Assembly (NCBI RefSeq): GCF_000428125.1
Contig: NZ_ATZI01000021.1
Span: forward strand, 1 to 41,682
Direction of reading: 5' to 3'
Length of the DNA: 41,682 bases
Origin: Bacteroides graminisolvens DSM 19988 = JCM 15093
Lineage (GTDB): Bacteria > Bacteroidota > Bacteroidia > Bacteroidales > Bacteroidaceae
This document shows, in pieces, positions 1 through 8,243 of the stretch (positions are counted from its first letter, which is position 1; each line of letters opens with the position of its first letter). The notes under the pieces are model-generated. The model was given only the letters and a program-made list of their open reading frames with translations, ran no database searches and had not been told where the DNA came from. Made by a program: the position numbers and the translations under genes.

Positions 1-93
1 GGGTCGTCAAAGACGATGACGTTGATAGGTTGCAGGTGTATAGATAGAAATATCACAGCCGAGCAATACTAATTGCCCGTTCACTTTCTTCTT
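1..93 (+). rRNA. rrl: 23S ribosomal RNA, 3' end (partial)
   Basis: The first bases carry the conserved terminal part of bacterial 23S rRNA: GATGACGTTGATAGG, then GCAGGTGTA, then GAGCAATACTAATTGCCCG. The gene enters from outside the window. The 3' end is estimated by comparison with the E. coli 23S end, about 20 bases after the ACTAAT block, so it is uncertain by several bases. Confidence 0.88.
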
Positions 94-163
94 GTCAGTA
101 TGGTTTTTATATACGTTTAGCTGATTGATTGATTTATTTTTTGTGTACATTATGTCTATCTTA

Positions 164-274
<111 letters not shown>

Positions 275-283
275 TTTTGAAGA

Positions 284-316
284 AGTCCTGCAGCTCAAAG
301 CTGTGGGACTTTTTTG
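284..316 (+). terminator. Intrinsic terminator of the rRNA operon
   Basis: Inverted repeat AGTCCTGCAGCT / AGCTGTGGGACT (G-U wobble allowed) with a 3-base loop, followed directly by a run of six T. It lies 10 bases after the 5S gene and should end rRNA transcription. Confidence 0.9.
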
Positions 317-407
317 CGTTTAAGGAGGTTATAATTATTAGATTAAAGACTTCCTATTTATGTTTTTTTATACGATTATATCCGACTTAAAAGATGTGAA
401 TAATGAA

Positions 408-435
408 TTTGGTATTAATATACTTCGTAATTTTG
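408..435 (+). promoter_or_regulatory. Weak Bacteroides-type promoter candidate
   Basis: TAATTTTG at 428-435 fits the -7 box TAnnTTTG and TTTG occurs at 408-411. The gap is only 16 bases, where 19-21 is usual, so this is a weak call. It would start transcription just before the gene at 464. Confidence 0.35.
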
Positions 436-463
436 CCAATGAAAATTCGAATAGCAGAGAGTG

Positions 464-889
464 ATGAAGTTTATGCTTAGATGTCTTTTGTTAATTGCAT
501 TGCTGGTACTTCCTTTGAGTGCTGGTGCAAATACTGTATGTGCAGTACATGCATGCAATGAAGCAGCTGAATCGTTTTCATCGGAGGATGAAAGTGCTAG
601 CTTATATTCATCGCTGAATATGGATATGCTCTATAAAACACTGACCGTATCATATGCTGATTTAAGTATAAAAGGAGTTTCAGAATCTCTCTTACATGCA
701 AATCATTATCGTGCACGTCGTGCTGCTGAGTATCTTAGTGCGATAAGAGATTTATTATTGCATTTGAGTATCAGAGAGAATCAGTTAGTTACTGACAGAA
801 GCAAATTATTCTACTCAAATACCTCACACCATTGTCTTTCAGGTGTGTGCGATTATTACGTCTACCTCTTAAGACGAATTCTTATTTAG
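464..889 (+). CDS. Small secreted protein of unknown function
   Basis: I do not recognise a family. The 141-residue product begins with a clear signal peptide (MKFMLRCLLLIALLVLPLSAGA), probably cut after the SAGA stretch, so the mature protein is expected in the periplasm or outer membrane. The mature part has two CX4C motifs, one at its N-terminus (CAVHAC) and one near the C-terminus (CLSGVC), which could form disulfides. The centre has a basic helical stretch rich in Arg, Ala and Leu. A GTG three bases upstream is also in frame; ATG at 464 is preferred. It lies 148 bases after the rRNA terminator and 119 bases before exbB, same strand. Codon use resembles the genes that follow. Confidence 0.7.
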   Translation: MKFMLRCLLLIALLVLPLSAGANTVCAVHACNEAAESFSSEDESASLYSSLNMDMLYKTLTVSYADLSIKGVSESLLHANHYRARRAAEYLSAIRDLLLHLSIRENQLVTDRSKLFYSNTSHHCLSGVCDYYVYLLRRILI

Positions 890-918
890 TTCCAAGACTT
901 TTTTATCTCTAATATGTT

Positions 919-946
919 TAGCAGGCTTGTATTATCTTGTCTGCTA
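919..946 (+). other. Hairpin in the leader of the TonB operon
   Basis: Inverted repeat TAGCAG / CTGCTA with a 16-base loop; arms extend by a G-U and a further pair. No T run follows, so it is not a standard terminator. It lies 63 bases before the exbB start and would be in the transcript if transcription reads through from the gene at 464. Confidence 0.45.
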
Positions 947-1008
947 GGAGATATTATGCTTATCAGAATTATTTTATTTTTAAACATATCTTTTTATACT
1001 TACACATT

Positions 1009-1821
1009 ATGGAAACTAATCAAAAAAAAGCTTATTCATTTACAGGTATTAGATCTGCAGGTTTGGTAATTATCTTCTGCTTTATAATTGCAGTATGTAT
1101 TTATCAGTTCTTATTAGGTAACCCGGCTAACTTTATGAACAATGATCCTAACAATCATCCGCTGCCAGGAAATTTTTTAGGTACTATTTATAAAGGTGGT
1201 TTTATTGTTCCGATTATTCAGACCTTGTTACTTACAGTACTTGCGCTAAGTATTGAACGTTACTTTGCTCTTCGTTCTGCTTTTGGCAAAGGTTCTCTTG
1301 TAAAGTTCGTTAAGAATATCAAAGAAGCTTTGACAGCTGGTGATCTTAAAAAGGCTCAAGCTATTTGTGACAAACAAAGAGGTTCTGTTGCAAATGTAGT
1401 TACGTCTACTCTTCAGAAGTATGATGAAATGGAACGTGATGCGACTCTTTCTAAAGACCAAAAACTATTGGCTATTCAAAAAGAACTGGAAGAAGCTACC
1501 GCTTTGGAATTGCCAATGATGGAACAAAATTTACCTATTATCGGTACTATAACGACTTTGGGTACTTTGATGGGGTTGCTTGGTACGGTTATCGGTATGA
1601 TTCGTTCATTTGCTGCTTTGGCCGCTGGTGGGGCTGCTGATTCAATGGCATTATCGCAAGGTATTTCTGAAGCGTTAATAAATACAGCGTTTGGTATCTT
1701 AACAGGTGCTTTAGCAGTAATAGCCTATAACTATTATACTAATAAAATTGATAAACTGACTTATAGCCTTGATGAAGTAGGCTTTTCAATTGTACAAACA
1801 TTTGCAGCAACTCATAAGTAA
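1009..1821 (+). CDS. exbB: ExbB/TolQ/MotA-type proton channel
   Basis: Inner-membrane proton channel that, with ExbD, energises TonB for outer-membrane nutrient uptake. The 270-residue protein has a first membrane helix at about residues 13-35, a second near 65-85, a cytoplasmic loop, and the ExbB/TolQ signature region (LPIIGTITTLGTLMGLLGTV, then IGMIRSF) with a last helix near 220-245. An in-frame ATG 72 bases upstream would add AT-rich leader sequence, so METNQKK at 1009 is the better start. It heads exbB-exbD-exbD-tonB, with 25 bases to the next gene. The long N-terminal part before the channel domain is usual in Bacteroidetes ExbB. Confidence 0.93.
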   Translation: METNQKKAYSFTGIRSAGLVIIFCFIIAVCIYQFLLGNPANFMNNDPNNHPLPGNFLGTIYKGGFIVPIIQTLLLTVLALSIERYFALRSAFGKGSLVKFVKNIKEALTAGDLKKAQAICDKQRGSVANVVTSTLQKYDEMERDATLSKDQKLLAIQKELEEATALELPMMEQNLPIIGTITTLGTLMGLLGTVIGMIRSFAALAAGGAADSMALSQGISEALINTAFGILTGALAVIAYNYYTNKIDKLTYSLDEVGFSIVQTFAATHK

Positions 1822-1846
1822 GAGTTCATTTTAAACGCTTAAAATT

Positions 1847-2452
1847 ATGGGTAGAGCCAAAATTAAGAAAAAAAGTACTTTCATAGATATGACAGCTATG
1901 AGTGATGTTACTGTGCTATTGCTTACCTTCTTCATGTTGACTTCAACATTTGTAAAGAAGGAACCGGTACAAGTAACAACTCCAGCGTCTGTCTCTGAAA
2001 TTAAGATCCCTGAAAAGGACATCTTGCAAATATTGGTAAATCCCGATGGCAAGATCTTTATGAGCTTGGATAAACAAGCTGATTTAAAAGCAACTTTAGA
2101 AGGGATGGGGCAAGAGTATGGTATTACATTTTCTCCGGAACAAATAAAGAAGTTTATGGTTTCAACTACATTTGGTGTACCAATCAAAAGTATGAAAACA
2201 TATCTTGATTTACCGGCAGAGAAACAAGATGCCGTGCTAAAGAATGAAGGAATTCCTTGTGATAGTGTAGATAATCAATTTAAATCATGGGTTAGGAATG
2301 CACGTCTGGTTAATTCCGAATTGCGTATTGCTATCAAAGCAGATGAGTCAACTCCCTATTCGGTAATTAAGAAGGTTATGAATTCACTTCAGGATCTCAG
2401 AGAGAATCGATACAACTTGATTACTTCGTTGAAAACAACTTCTGAAAATTAA
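1847..2452 (+). CDS. exbD: ExbD/TolR-type biopolymer transport protein (first copy)
   Basis: Partner of ExbB. A basic cytoplasmic N-terminus (GRAKIKKKSTFIDMTAMSDV) leads into one membrane helix at about residues 22-43 (VTVLLLTFFMLTSTFV). The Asp in AMSDVTVLL matches the proton-carrying Asp of ExbD. A periplasmic domain of about 155 residues follows and is longer than in E. coli ExbD (141 residues in total), as is common in Bacteroidetes. It lies between exbB and a second exbD (14-base gap). Family assignment is firm; the difference in job between the two ExbD copies cannot be read from the sequence. Confidence 0.92.
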   Translation: MGRAKIKKKSTFIDMTAMSDVTVLLLTFFMLTSTFVKKEPVQVTTPASVSEIKIPEKDILQILVNPDGKIFMSLDKQADLKATLEGMGQEYGITFSPEQIKKFMVSTTFGVPIKSMKTYLDLPAEKQDAVLKNEGIPCDSVDNQFKSWVRNARLVNSELRIAIKADESTPYSVIKKVMNSLQDLRENRYNLITSLKTTSEN

Positions 2453-2466
2453 AAATCGAATAAACT

Positions 2467-3123
2467 ATGAGTGCTGAAGTACAAGAGAGTGGCAATAAAA
2501 AGAAAGGCGGAAAGGGTAAGCAGAAAAAAATGACCGTACGTGTCGATTTTACTCCTATGGTTGATATGAATATGCTTCTTATTACTTTCTTTATGTTATG
2601 TACCTCGTTGAGCAAACCTCAAACGATGGAGATAAGTATGCCCAGTAATGATAAAGATATAACTGAAGAACAACAAACTAAAGTAAAAGCCTCACAGGCT
2701 ATAACTTTACTGTTAGGAAGTGATGATAAGTTATATTATTACGAAGGCGAACCAGACTACAAAGATTATTCTTCTTTGAAAGAAACATCTTACAAACCCG
2801 ACGGAATTCGTTCTTTATTGCTTAAACGTAATAAAGAAGCTGTACGTAAGGTTAATGAGCTGAAACAGAAAAAGTTGAATATGGAAATATCAGAAGAAGA
2901 ATATACCCAACAGCTCAGTGAAATAAAAAATGGTAAAAATACTCCGGTTGTTATCATTAAAGCTACTGAGAAATCAAAGTATGTAAATCTTATTGATGCG
3001 CTTGATGAAATGCAAATATGCAGTATAGGTAAATATGTGATAGTTGATATTACTAGTGGTGACGAATTCTTGCTGAAGAATTTTGAGTCAAGAGGTGGAC
3101 TTTCACAAAATGTAGCTGATTAA
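2467..3123 (+). CDS. exbD: ExbD/TolR-type biopolymer transport protein (second copy)
   Basis: Second ExbD of the operon, 218 residues. A very basic N-terminus (NKKKGGKGKQKKMTVRVDFT) precedes PMVDMNMLLITFFMLCTSL, the single membrane helix with the conserved proton-carrying Asp in MVDMN. The periplasmic domain contains a charged, probably coiled segment around residues 115-155 (NKEAVRKVNELKQKK and after) that the first copy lacks. The C-terminal part (VIIKATEKSKYVNLIDALDE) is the usual ExbD fold. Two different ExbDs beside one ExbB suggest a mixed ExbB-ExbD complex. Gap to tonB is 21 bases. Confidence 0.92.
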   Translation: MSAEVQESGNKKKGGKGKQKKMTVRVDFTPMVDMNMLLITFFMLCTSLSKPQTMEISMPSNDKDITEEQQTKVKASQAITLLLGSDDKLYYYEGEPDYKDYSSLKETSYKPDGIRSLLLKRNKEAVRKVNELKQKKLNMEISEEEYTQQLSEIKNGKNTPVVIIKATEKSKYVNLIDALDEMQICSIGKYVIVDITSGDEFLLKNFESRGGLSQNVAD

Positions 3124-3144
3124 CACCTAAAATTAAAGTAAAAA

Positions 3145-3960
3145 ATGGCAAAAATTGATTTGACATCTTCTGAGTGGTGTGAGCTGATATTTAATGGCAA
3201 GAATAAAGCCTATGGTGCATATAAAATGCGTGGAGATTCTTCTAAACGTCATAATATGGCTATGATTATTGTTCTTGTCATTGCTTTGATTGGTTTTAGT
3301 ATACCAACTTTGATACGGTTGGCTACTCCTAAACAGAAAGAGGTGATGACTGAAGTAACTGCTTTGTCGCAATTGGAAGAACCCGAAGTTAAGCAAGATG
3401 AAATGAAAAAAGTAGAACCTGTGGCTCCGCCACCTCCTGCTCTGAAAAGTTCTATCAAGTTCACTGCCCCAGTTATAAAAAAAGATTCTGAGGTAGCTGA
3501 TGAAGATGAAATTAAGAGTCAGGAAGAGTTAACACAGACTAAGGTAAGTATTTCTATTGCCGATGTTAAGGGTAATGACGAAGCTAATGGTAAAGATATT
3601 GCAGACTTGAAACAGGTAGTTACACAAGCTCCTGTTGAAGAAGAGAAGGTTTTTGATATGGTTGAGCAGATGCCAACTTTCCCCGGAGGACAAGCTGAGT
3701 TGCTCTCTTTTATAGGGAAGAACCTTAAATATCCTACTATTGCACAGGAAAACGGAACTCAGGGTAGAGTTATCTGTCAGTTTATCGTAGGGAAAGATGG
3801 TACGGTGCGAGATGTTCAAGTCGTTAAATCTCTTGATCCATATTGTGATAAAGAAGCAATTCGAGTTATTCGTTCTATGCCAAGATGGATTCCTGGTAAG
3901 CAAAACGGTAAACCCGTTACAGTAAAATATACAGTACCTATTACATTTAGATTGCAGTAA
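3145..3960 (+). CDS. tonB: TonB energy transducer
   Basis: Couples the inner-membrane proton gradient to TonB-dependent outer-membrane transporters. The 271-residue protein starts with the Bacteroidetes-type cytoplasmic segment (SSEWCELIFNGKNKAYGAY), has a membrane helix at about residues 36-58, then a short proline-rich linker (VAPPPPAL) and acidic spacer, and ends with a complete TonB C-terminal domain from about residue 175 (FPGGQAELLSFI, then YPTIAQENGTQGRVICQF, ending VKYTVPITFRLQ). The Pro-rich spacer is much shorter than in enterobacterial TonB. It follows the second exbD and lies 2 bases before the PstS-like gene, so one transcript is very likely. Confidence 0.95.
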   Translation: MAKIDLTSSEWCELIFNGKNKAYGAYKMRGDSSKRHNMAMIIVLVIALIGFSIPTLIRLATPKQKEVMTEVTALSQLEEPEVKQDEMKKVEPVAPPPPALKSSIKFTAPVIKKDSEVADEDEIKSQEELTQTKVSISIADVKGNDEANGKDIADLKQVVTQAPVEEEKVFDMVEQMPTFPGGQAELLSFIGKNLKYPTIAQENGTQGRVICQFIVGKDGTVRDVQVVKSLDPYCDKEAIRVIRSMPRWIPGKQNGKPVTVKYTVPITFRLQ

Positions 3961-3962
3961 AT

Positions 3963-4904
3963 ATGAAGAAACAGTTTTGGCTTGGCACTTTTGCGCTTGT
4001 TATGTTAATTTCAGCGTGTAATAATAAACCGAAAGACGGTTTTACGGATACTTATACTTCAGGGGTAATTGCTATTGCTGCTGATGAAAGTTTCCGGCCA
4101 ATTATACAAGAGGAAATTGATGTTTTCGAAGGTACTTTTGCCTTGGCTGGAATTGTTCCCAAATTTACAACAGAAGTAAATGCTATTAATCTTCTGCTAA
4201 AAGATAGTGTACGTTTGGCTATTGCCACACGTACACTATCGGCGGAAGAAATGAGTTCGTTCCATAGTCGTAAGTTTTTTCCTCGAGAAATAAAATTGGC
4301 AACGGATGGTTTGGCTCTGATTATTAACCGAGCCAATAAAGATTCATTGATTAGTCTGCGTGATATAAAACGTATGCTGACTGGTGAGGTGAAAACCTGG
4401 AAAGAAATTTACCCTTCTTCATCTTTAAAAAACATTCAAGTTGTATTTGATAATAAAAACTCAAGTACGGTTCGTTTTGCAGTAGACTCTATCTGTAAAG
4501 GCAAAAAGCTTTCAAAAGATCTCAAAGCATTGAATAATAATCAAGAGGTTATTGATTTTGTTGCTCAAAACTCGCATGCAATAGGGGTGATTGGAGTTAA
4601 TTGGTTAGGTAATCGGAGTGACACAACGAATTTATCATTCAGAAACGAAATCAGGGTAATGTCTGTGAGCGAAGACGATATTGCAACGAAGGATAATAGC
4701 TATAAACCTTATCAAGCTTATTTGTTTTATGGTGATTATCCGTTAACTCGTAGCATTTACATTTTACTCAACGATCCTCGCAATGCTTTACCTTGGGGAT
4801 TTGCGTCTTTTCTAACATCAGATAAAGGACAAAGGATTATATTGAAATCAGGCTTAGTGCCTGCTACCCAACCAGTACGTGTGGTAGATATTAAAGATGA
4901 ATAA
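3963..4904 (+). CDS. PstS-like phosphate-binding family lipoprotein
   Basis: Lipoprotein signal ending LISAC with the lipidated Cys at residue 19, followed by a periplasmic substrate-binding fold of the PstS/PBP-like type (FRPIIQEEIDVFE near residue 45; NKNSSTVRFAVDSI near 160; IGVIGVNWLG near 200; C-terminal FLTSDKGQRIILKSGLVPA). Length 313 residues, usual for the family. No permease or ATPase gene (pstC, pstA, pstB) is present, so it is unlikely to be a classic phosphate importer part. Its place 2 bases after tonB suggests a role linked to TonB function or phosphate/anion sensing, which is inference. The gap to the TPR gene is 23 bases. Confidence 0.82.
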   Translation: MKKQFWLGTFALVMLISACNNKPKDGFTDTYTSGVIAIAADESFRPIIQEEIDVFEGTFALAGIVPKFTTEVNAINLLLKDSVRLAIATRTLSAEEMSSFHSRKFFPREIKLATDGLALIINRANKDSLISLRDIKRMLTGEVKTWKEIYPSSSLKNIQVVFDNKNSSTVRFAVDSICKGKKLSKDLKALNNNQEVIDFVAQNSHAIGVIGVNWLGNRSDTTNLSFRNEIRVMSVSEDDIATKDNSYKPYQAYLFYGDYPLTRSIYILLNDPRNALPWGFASFLTSDKGQRIILKSGLVPATQPVRVVDIKDE

Positions 4905-4927
4905 CATAGTAACTTAAATACATAGTA

Positions 4928-6352
4928 ATGAAAAGACTTTATATTTTTTTATTAGGGCTTTTTTTAGTCGCCGGTACACTTTGGGCGCAGTCGGCCGATA
5001 GCGATTGGCAAAATCGCTTGGATCGTATAAAAGAATTAATTACGACTAATCCACAACAAGCTTCAGATGAGTTGGGGCAACTTATTAAAGGGAAGAATAA
5101 AAAAGATCCTGCATTACTTGTTGCTGTCGCTCGTGTTTATTTTGATGCGATGCAGATAACTGAAGCTCAGAAGTACGTTGAATATGCCAAAAAAGCAAAT
5201 AATAAATTTCCAGGTATATATGTACTTGAGGGCGATATTGCACTAACAAAACAAGATGCTGGGACTGCATGCCAGTTCTATGAACAGGCCATATATTTTG
5301 ATTCAAATTGCAAAGAAGCTTATTTAAAATATGCTCAAGTATATAAGGATGCCAGTCCCGAACAGGCTATTGACAAACTTCTTCAATTAAAGGAGATGGC
5401 TCCTGATTATTTACCGGTTTATAAGGCTCTTGCCAATATCTATTATAGTCGTAATCGTTTTTCTCAAGCTATAGAAGCTTATTCATCTTTCATTCATACG
5501 ACCGAGGCCAAGGAAGATGACATGGTAAAATATGCATTTGCGTTATTTTTAAACCATGATTTTGAAAAGTCACTAGAAGTAGCACGTATGGGCGTAGAGA
5601 AAAATGCAAAAAACACTACTTTCTACCGCTTGATAATGTATAACCTTACTGATTTAAAGAAATATGATGAAGGGATTGTGGCTGCTGATTCTTTCTTCAA
5701 TCATCCCGAAAAATCAGACTTTACTTATTTGGATTACATGTACTATGGTCACCTACTCAGTGAAAGTAAAAAATATAATGAGGCAATAGCTCAATATCAG
5801 AATGCCTTGAAACTTGACACTACAAAGATTGATTTGTGGAGAGAGATTTCATCTTCTTATGAGAGCCTAAACGATTATACAGGCTCTATTGAAGCTTATA
5901 CAAAATATTTGAGCTTACAATCTTCGGAAAAACAAACACCGGATTTACTATTTCAATTAGGTAAGCTGTATTACGGTGAAGGAACTACAAAATCAGTAAG
6001 TAGCGCTGAGAAAATCACAAGTTTACAAAAGGCTGATTCTGTATTTACAATTATTACCCAGAAAGCTGCTGATAGTTATTTGGGCTATTTTTGGCGTGCG
6101 CGAACTAACTCGGCGTTAGATCCGGAAACAACTCAAGGGTTAGCTAAACCTTACTACGAGTCGGTGATTTCATTGTTGGCTAGTAAGAATGACGCTCGTT
6201 ATAATTCTGTTTTAGTAGAATGCTATAGCTATTTGGGATATTATTGTTTAGTTAACAATGCTGTAGCTCAATCAAAAGAATTTTGGAACAAAATATTGGC
6301 TATCGACCCTGCTAACGCTACTGCAAAGAAAGCATTGGAAGGCATCAAATAG
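4928..6352 (+). CDS. Secreted tetratricopeptide-repeat protein
   Basis: The 474-residue protein begins with a signal peptide (YIFLLGLFLVAGTLWAQ, cleavage after about residue 20) and then consists of TPR helices throughout: AYLKYAQVYKDASPEQAIDK, AYSSFIHTTEAKEDDMVKYA, YNEAIAQYQNALKLD, SIEAYTKYLSLQ and a final KEFWNKILAIDPANATAKKA. TPR domains bind other proteins. As last gene of the TonB operon it probably acts as a periplasmic scaffold, perhaps for the ExbB-ExbD-TonB complex or the PstS-like partner; this role is inferred from position only. A hairpin terminator follows at 6381. Confidence 0.85.
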   Translation: MKRLYIFLLGLFLVAGTLWAQSADSDWQNRLDRIKELITTNPQQASDELGQLIKGKNKKDPALLVAVARVYFDAMQITEAQKYVEYAKKANNKFPGIYVLEGDIALTKQDAGTACQFYEQAIYFDSNCKEAYLKYAQVYKDASPEQAIDKLLQLKEMAPDYLPVYKALANIYYSRNRFSQAIEAYSSFIHTTEAKEDDMVKYAFALFLNHDFEKSLEVARMGVEKNAKNTTFYRLIMYNLTDLKKYDEGIVAADSFFNHPEKSDFTYLDYMYYGHLLSESKKYNEAIAQYQNALKLDTTKIDLWREISSSYESLNDYTGSIEAYTKYLSLQSSEKQTPDLLFQLGKLYYGEGTTKSVSSAEKITSLQKADSVFTIITQKAADSYLGYFWRARTNSALDPETTQGLAKPYYESVISLLASKNDARYNSVLVECYSYLGYYCLVNNAVAQSKEFWNKILAIDPANATAKKALEGIK

Positions 6353-6380
6353 TAATTTTTAGTTGTTTGTCGTTGTTAAT

Positions 6381-6416
6381 GAAAAGGTTGTTTTAGGACA
6401 GCCTTTTCTCTTTTGT
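6381..6416 (+). terminator. Terminator of the TonB operon
   Basis: Inverted repeat GAAAAGGTTG / CAGCCTTTTC (one G-U pair) with an 8-base loop, followed by TCTCTTTTG. It begins 28 bases after the TPR gene. The rest of 6353-6549 shows no gene; the other structure in it is the hairpin at 6507. Confidence 0.75.
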
Positions 6417-6506
6417 GTTTGGGTGAACCATCTTTATGCTTAAATGGCAATCCCTCAGGATTTCGGTATGATCCATGATCCCATCTATTTTTAATATGGT
6501 ACAAAT

Positions 6507-6538
6507 AAATAAGGCATTCCAAAAGGAATGCCTTATTT
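6507..6538 (-). terminator. Terminator of the tRNA-fMet gene (may work both ways)
   Basis: Perfect 14-bp inverted repeat AAATAAGGCATTCC / GGAATGCCTTATTT with a 4-base loop. On the minus strand it follows the tRNA by 11 bases and runs into a T-rich stretch, so it fits as the tRNA terminator; it could also back up the TonB-operon terminator. Confidence 0.75.
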
Positions 6539-6549
6539 GCTGAACTTAG

Positions 6550-6622
<73 letters not shown>

Positions 6623-6636
6623 ATATTTTGATGATG

Positions 6637-6667
6637 CAAAGGTACTACAATCTATTTAAATAGCAAA
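6637..6667 (-). promoter_or_regulatory. Promoter of tRNA-fMet
   Basis: On the minus strand, TTTG (6664-6667) and TACCTTTG (6637-6644) with a 19-base gap match the Bacteroides TTTG / TAnnTTTG promoter exactly. The predicted start is a few bases before the mature tRNA. Confidence 0.82.
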
Positions 6668-6821
6668 CTTTTCTATGGATATTTTTTGCATTTATTTTAT
6701 AAATCATCTCAATGGTCTGATTCCTAGGCGTATATGGATTCGTTTGATAATTATTTATTTTATATAAAATCTATGTATATTGATTTGAATCGTGTTTTAA
6801 AGCGAATAAATACTTTATTTC

Positions 6822-6852
6822 TTGTAAGATTTAACTAAAAGGAGTATTTTTG
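6822..6852 (+). promoter_or_regulatory. Promoter of the TetR-fabG-rluA operon
   Basis: TTG at 6822-6824 and TATTTTTG at 6845-6852, 20 bases apart, fit the Bacteroides promoter pattern. The start codon at 6888 gives a leader of roughly 30 bases. The AT-rich stretch 6663-6820 shows no gene. Confidence 0.68.
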
Positions 6853-6887
6853 CTCACATTATTCAGCAATGTGCAATTTATCAATCT

Positions 6888-7484
6888 ATGACAGTATCAA
6901 AAACCAAAGCTAAGTTGGTTGACGTAGCTCGTCAACTGTTTGCTAAAATGGGAGTGGAGAATACGACCATGAATGATATTGCTGTGGCCTCTAAGAAAGG
7001 TAGAAGAACTCTTTATACTTATTTTAAAAGTAAAGATGAGATCTATTTAGCCGTAGTAGAATCAGAATTGGATATTCTTTCTGATGTGATGAAGCGTGTT
7101 GCCGAAAAGAATATATCGCCCGACGAAAAGATAATAGAAATGATTTATACCCGCTTGGATGCTGTAAAGGAAGTCGTTTTCCGTAATGGTACGCTTCGGG
7201 CAAATTTCTTTCGCGACATTTGGAAAGTGGAGAAAGTGCGTAAGCGCTTTGATGCAAAAGAAATCCAGCTATTCAGAGCTGTGTTACAGGAAGGAAAAGA
7301 TAAAGGAGTCTTTCTTATTGACAATGTTGAAATGACTGCTTTATTGGTTCATTATTGTGTGAAGGGCATTGAGGTACCATATATCCGTGGACAGATTGGT
7401 GCCAATCTTGATGTGGCTACGCGAAAAAAATATGTTTCCAACATTGTGTTTGGAGCACTACATAAAACTGAAATTAATAAATAA
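6888..7484 (+). CDS. TetR/AcrR family transcriptional regulator
   Basis: 198-residue repressor-type protein. The N-terminal helix-turn-helix is clear: KLVDVARQLFAKMGVENTTM, then NDIAVASKKGRRTLYTYFKS at about residues 10-50, with the TYF motif that ends the TetR recognition region. The remainder (to residue 198) is the helical ligand and dimer domain, which does not reveal the ligand. It is 9 bases upstream of a FabG-type reductase on the same strand, so it probably controls this small operon and itself, perhaps in response to a lipid-derived or hydrophobic signal (inference). Confidence 0.88.
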   Translation: MTVSKTKAKLVDVARQLFAKMGVENTTMNDIAVASKKGRRTLYTYFKSKDEIYLAVVESELDILSDVMKRVAEKNISPDEKIIEMIYTRLDAVKEVVFRNGTLRANFFRDIWKVEKVRKRFDAKEIQLFRAVLQEGKDKGVFLIDNVEMTALLVHYCVKGIEVPYIRGQIGANLDVATRKKYVSNIVFGALHKTEINK

Positions 7485-7493
7485 TAAATTAGT

Positions 7494-8240
7494 ATGGGAT
7501 TATTAAGTGGAAAAACAGCCATTGTGACTGGTGCTGCAAGAGGTATTGGTAAGGCTATCGCTTTAAAGTTTGCGTCTGAAGGTGCTAATGTTGCATTCAC
7601 CGATTTGGTTATTGACGAAAACGCTCAAAATACTGAAAAAGAACTTGCAGCCTTAGGTGTTAAAGTAAAAGGATATGCTTCTAATGCAGCCAATTTTGAA
7701 GATACTGCAAAAGTTGTTGCCGAGATACACAAAGATTTCGGAAGCATTGATATTTTGGTTAATAATGCCGGAATTACTCGTGATGGCTTGATGATGCGTA
7801 TGACTGAACAACAGTGGGATATGGTTATCAACGTGAACTTGAAATCTGCTTTTAACTTTATTCATGCATGTACACCTATAATGATGCGTCAAAAAACAGG
7901 CAGTATCATTAATATGGCTTCTGTAGTTGGTGTATCGGGAAATGCCGGTCAAAGCAATTATTCAGCATCAAAAGCTGGTATGATAGGTTTGGCAAAATCT
8001 GTTGCTAAAGAATTAGGTTCACGTGGTGTACGCGCCAATGCTATTGCTCCCGGTTTCATTATTACTGAGATGACAGCTGTTCTTTCAGAAGAGGTGAAGG
8101 CTGAATGGGCAAAACAAATTCCTTTGCGTCGTGGAGGAACACCTGAAGATGTAGCAAATGTAGCAACATTCTTGGCTTCTGATCTTTCTTCTTATGTAAC
8201 CGGTCAGGTTATTCACTGTTGTGGTGGAATGAATATGTAG
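7494..8240 (+). CDS. fabG: 3-oxoacyl-ACP reductase (FabG-type SDR)
   Basis: Short-chain dehydrogenase/reductase, 248 residues, the normal FabG length. Seen: NADP-binding glycine motif TGAARGIG at about residues 12-19, NNAGITRDG at about 88-96, and the catalytic Ser-Tyr-Lys set in NMASVVGVSGNAGQSNYSAS with K shortly after. The C-terminus ends TGQVIHCCGGMNM, close to the FabG ending DGGM. FabG reduces 3-oxoacyl-ACP in fatty-acid elongation; NNAGITRDGLMMRM is typical of true FabG rather than a generic SDR. It sits between a TetR regulator and a pseudouridine synthase gene that starts 3 bases after its stop. Confidence 0.9.
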   Translation: MGLLSGKTAIVTGAARGIGKAIALKFASEGANVAFTDLVIDENAQNTEKELAALGVKVKGYASNAANFEDTAKVVAEIHKDFGSIDILVNNAGITRDGLMMRMTEQQWDMVINVNLKSAFNFIHACTPIMMRQKTGSIINMASVVGVSGNAGQSNYSASKAGMIGLAKSVAKELGSRGVRANAIAPGFIITEMTAVLSEEVKAEWAKQIPLRRGGTPEDVANVATFLASDLSSYVTGQVIHCCGGMNM

Positions 8241-8243
8241 TAA

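Noticed and set aside
3963..4904. Complete phosphate ABC transporter
   Set aside because: No permease or ATPase genes are near, so only the PstS-like fold is supported.
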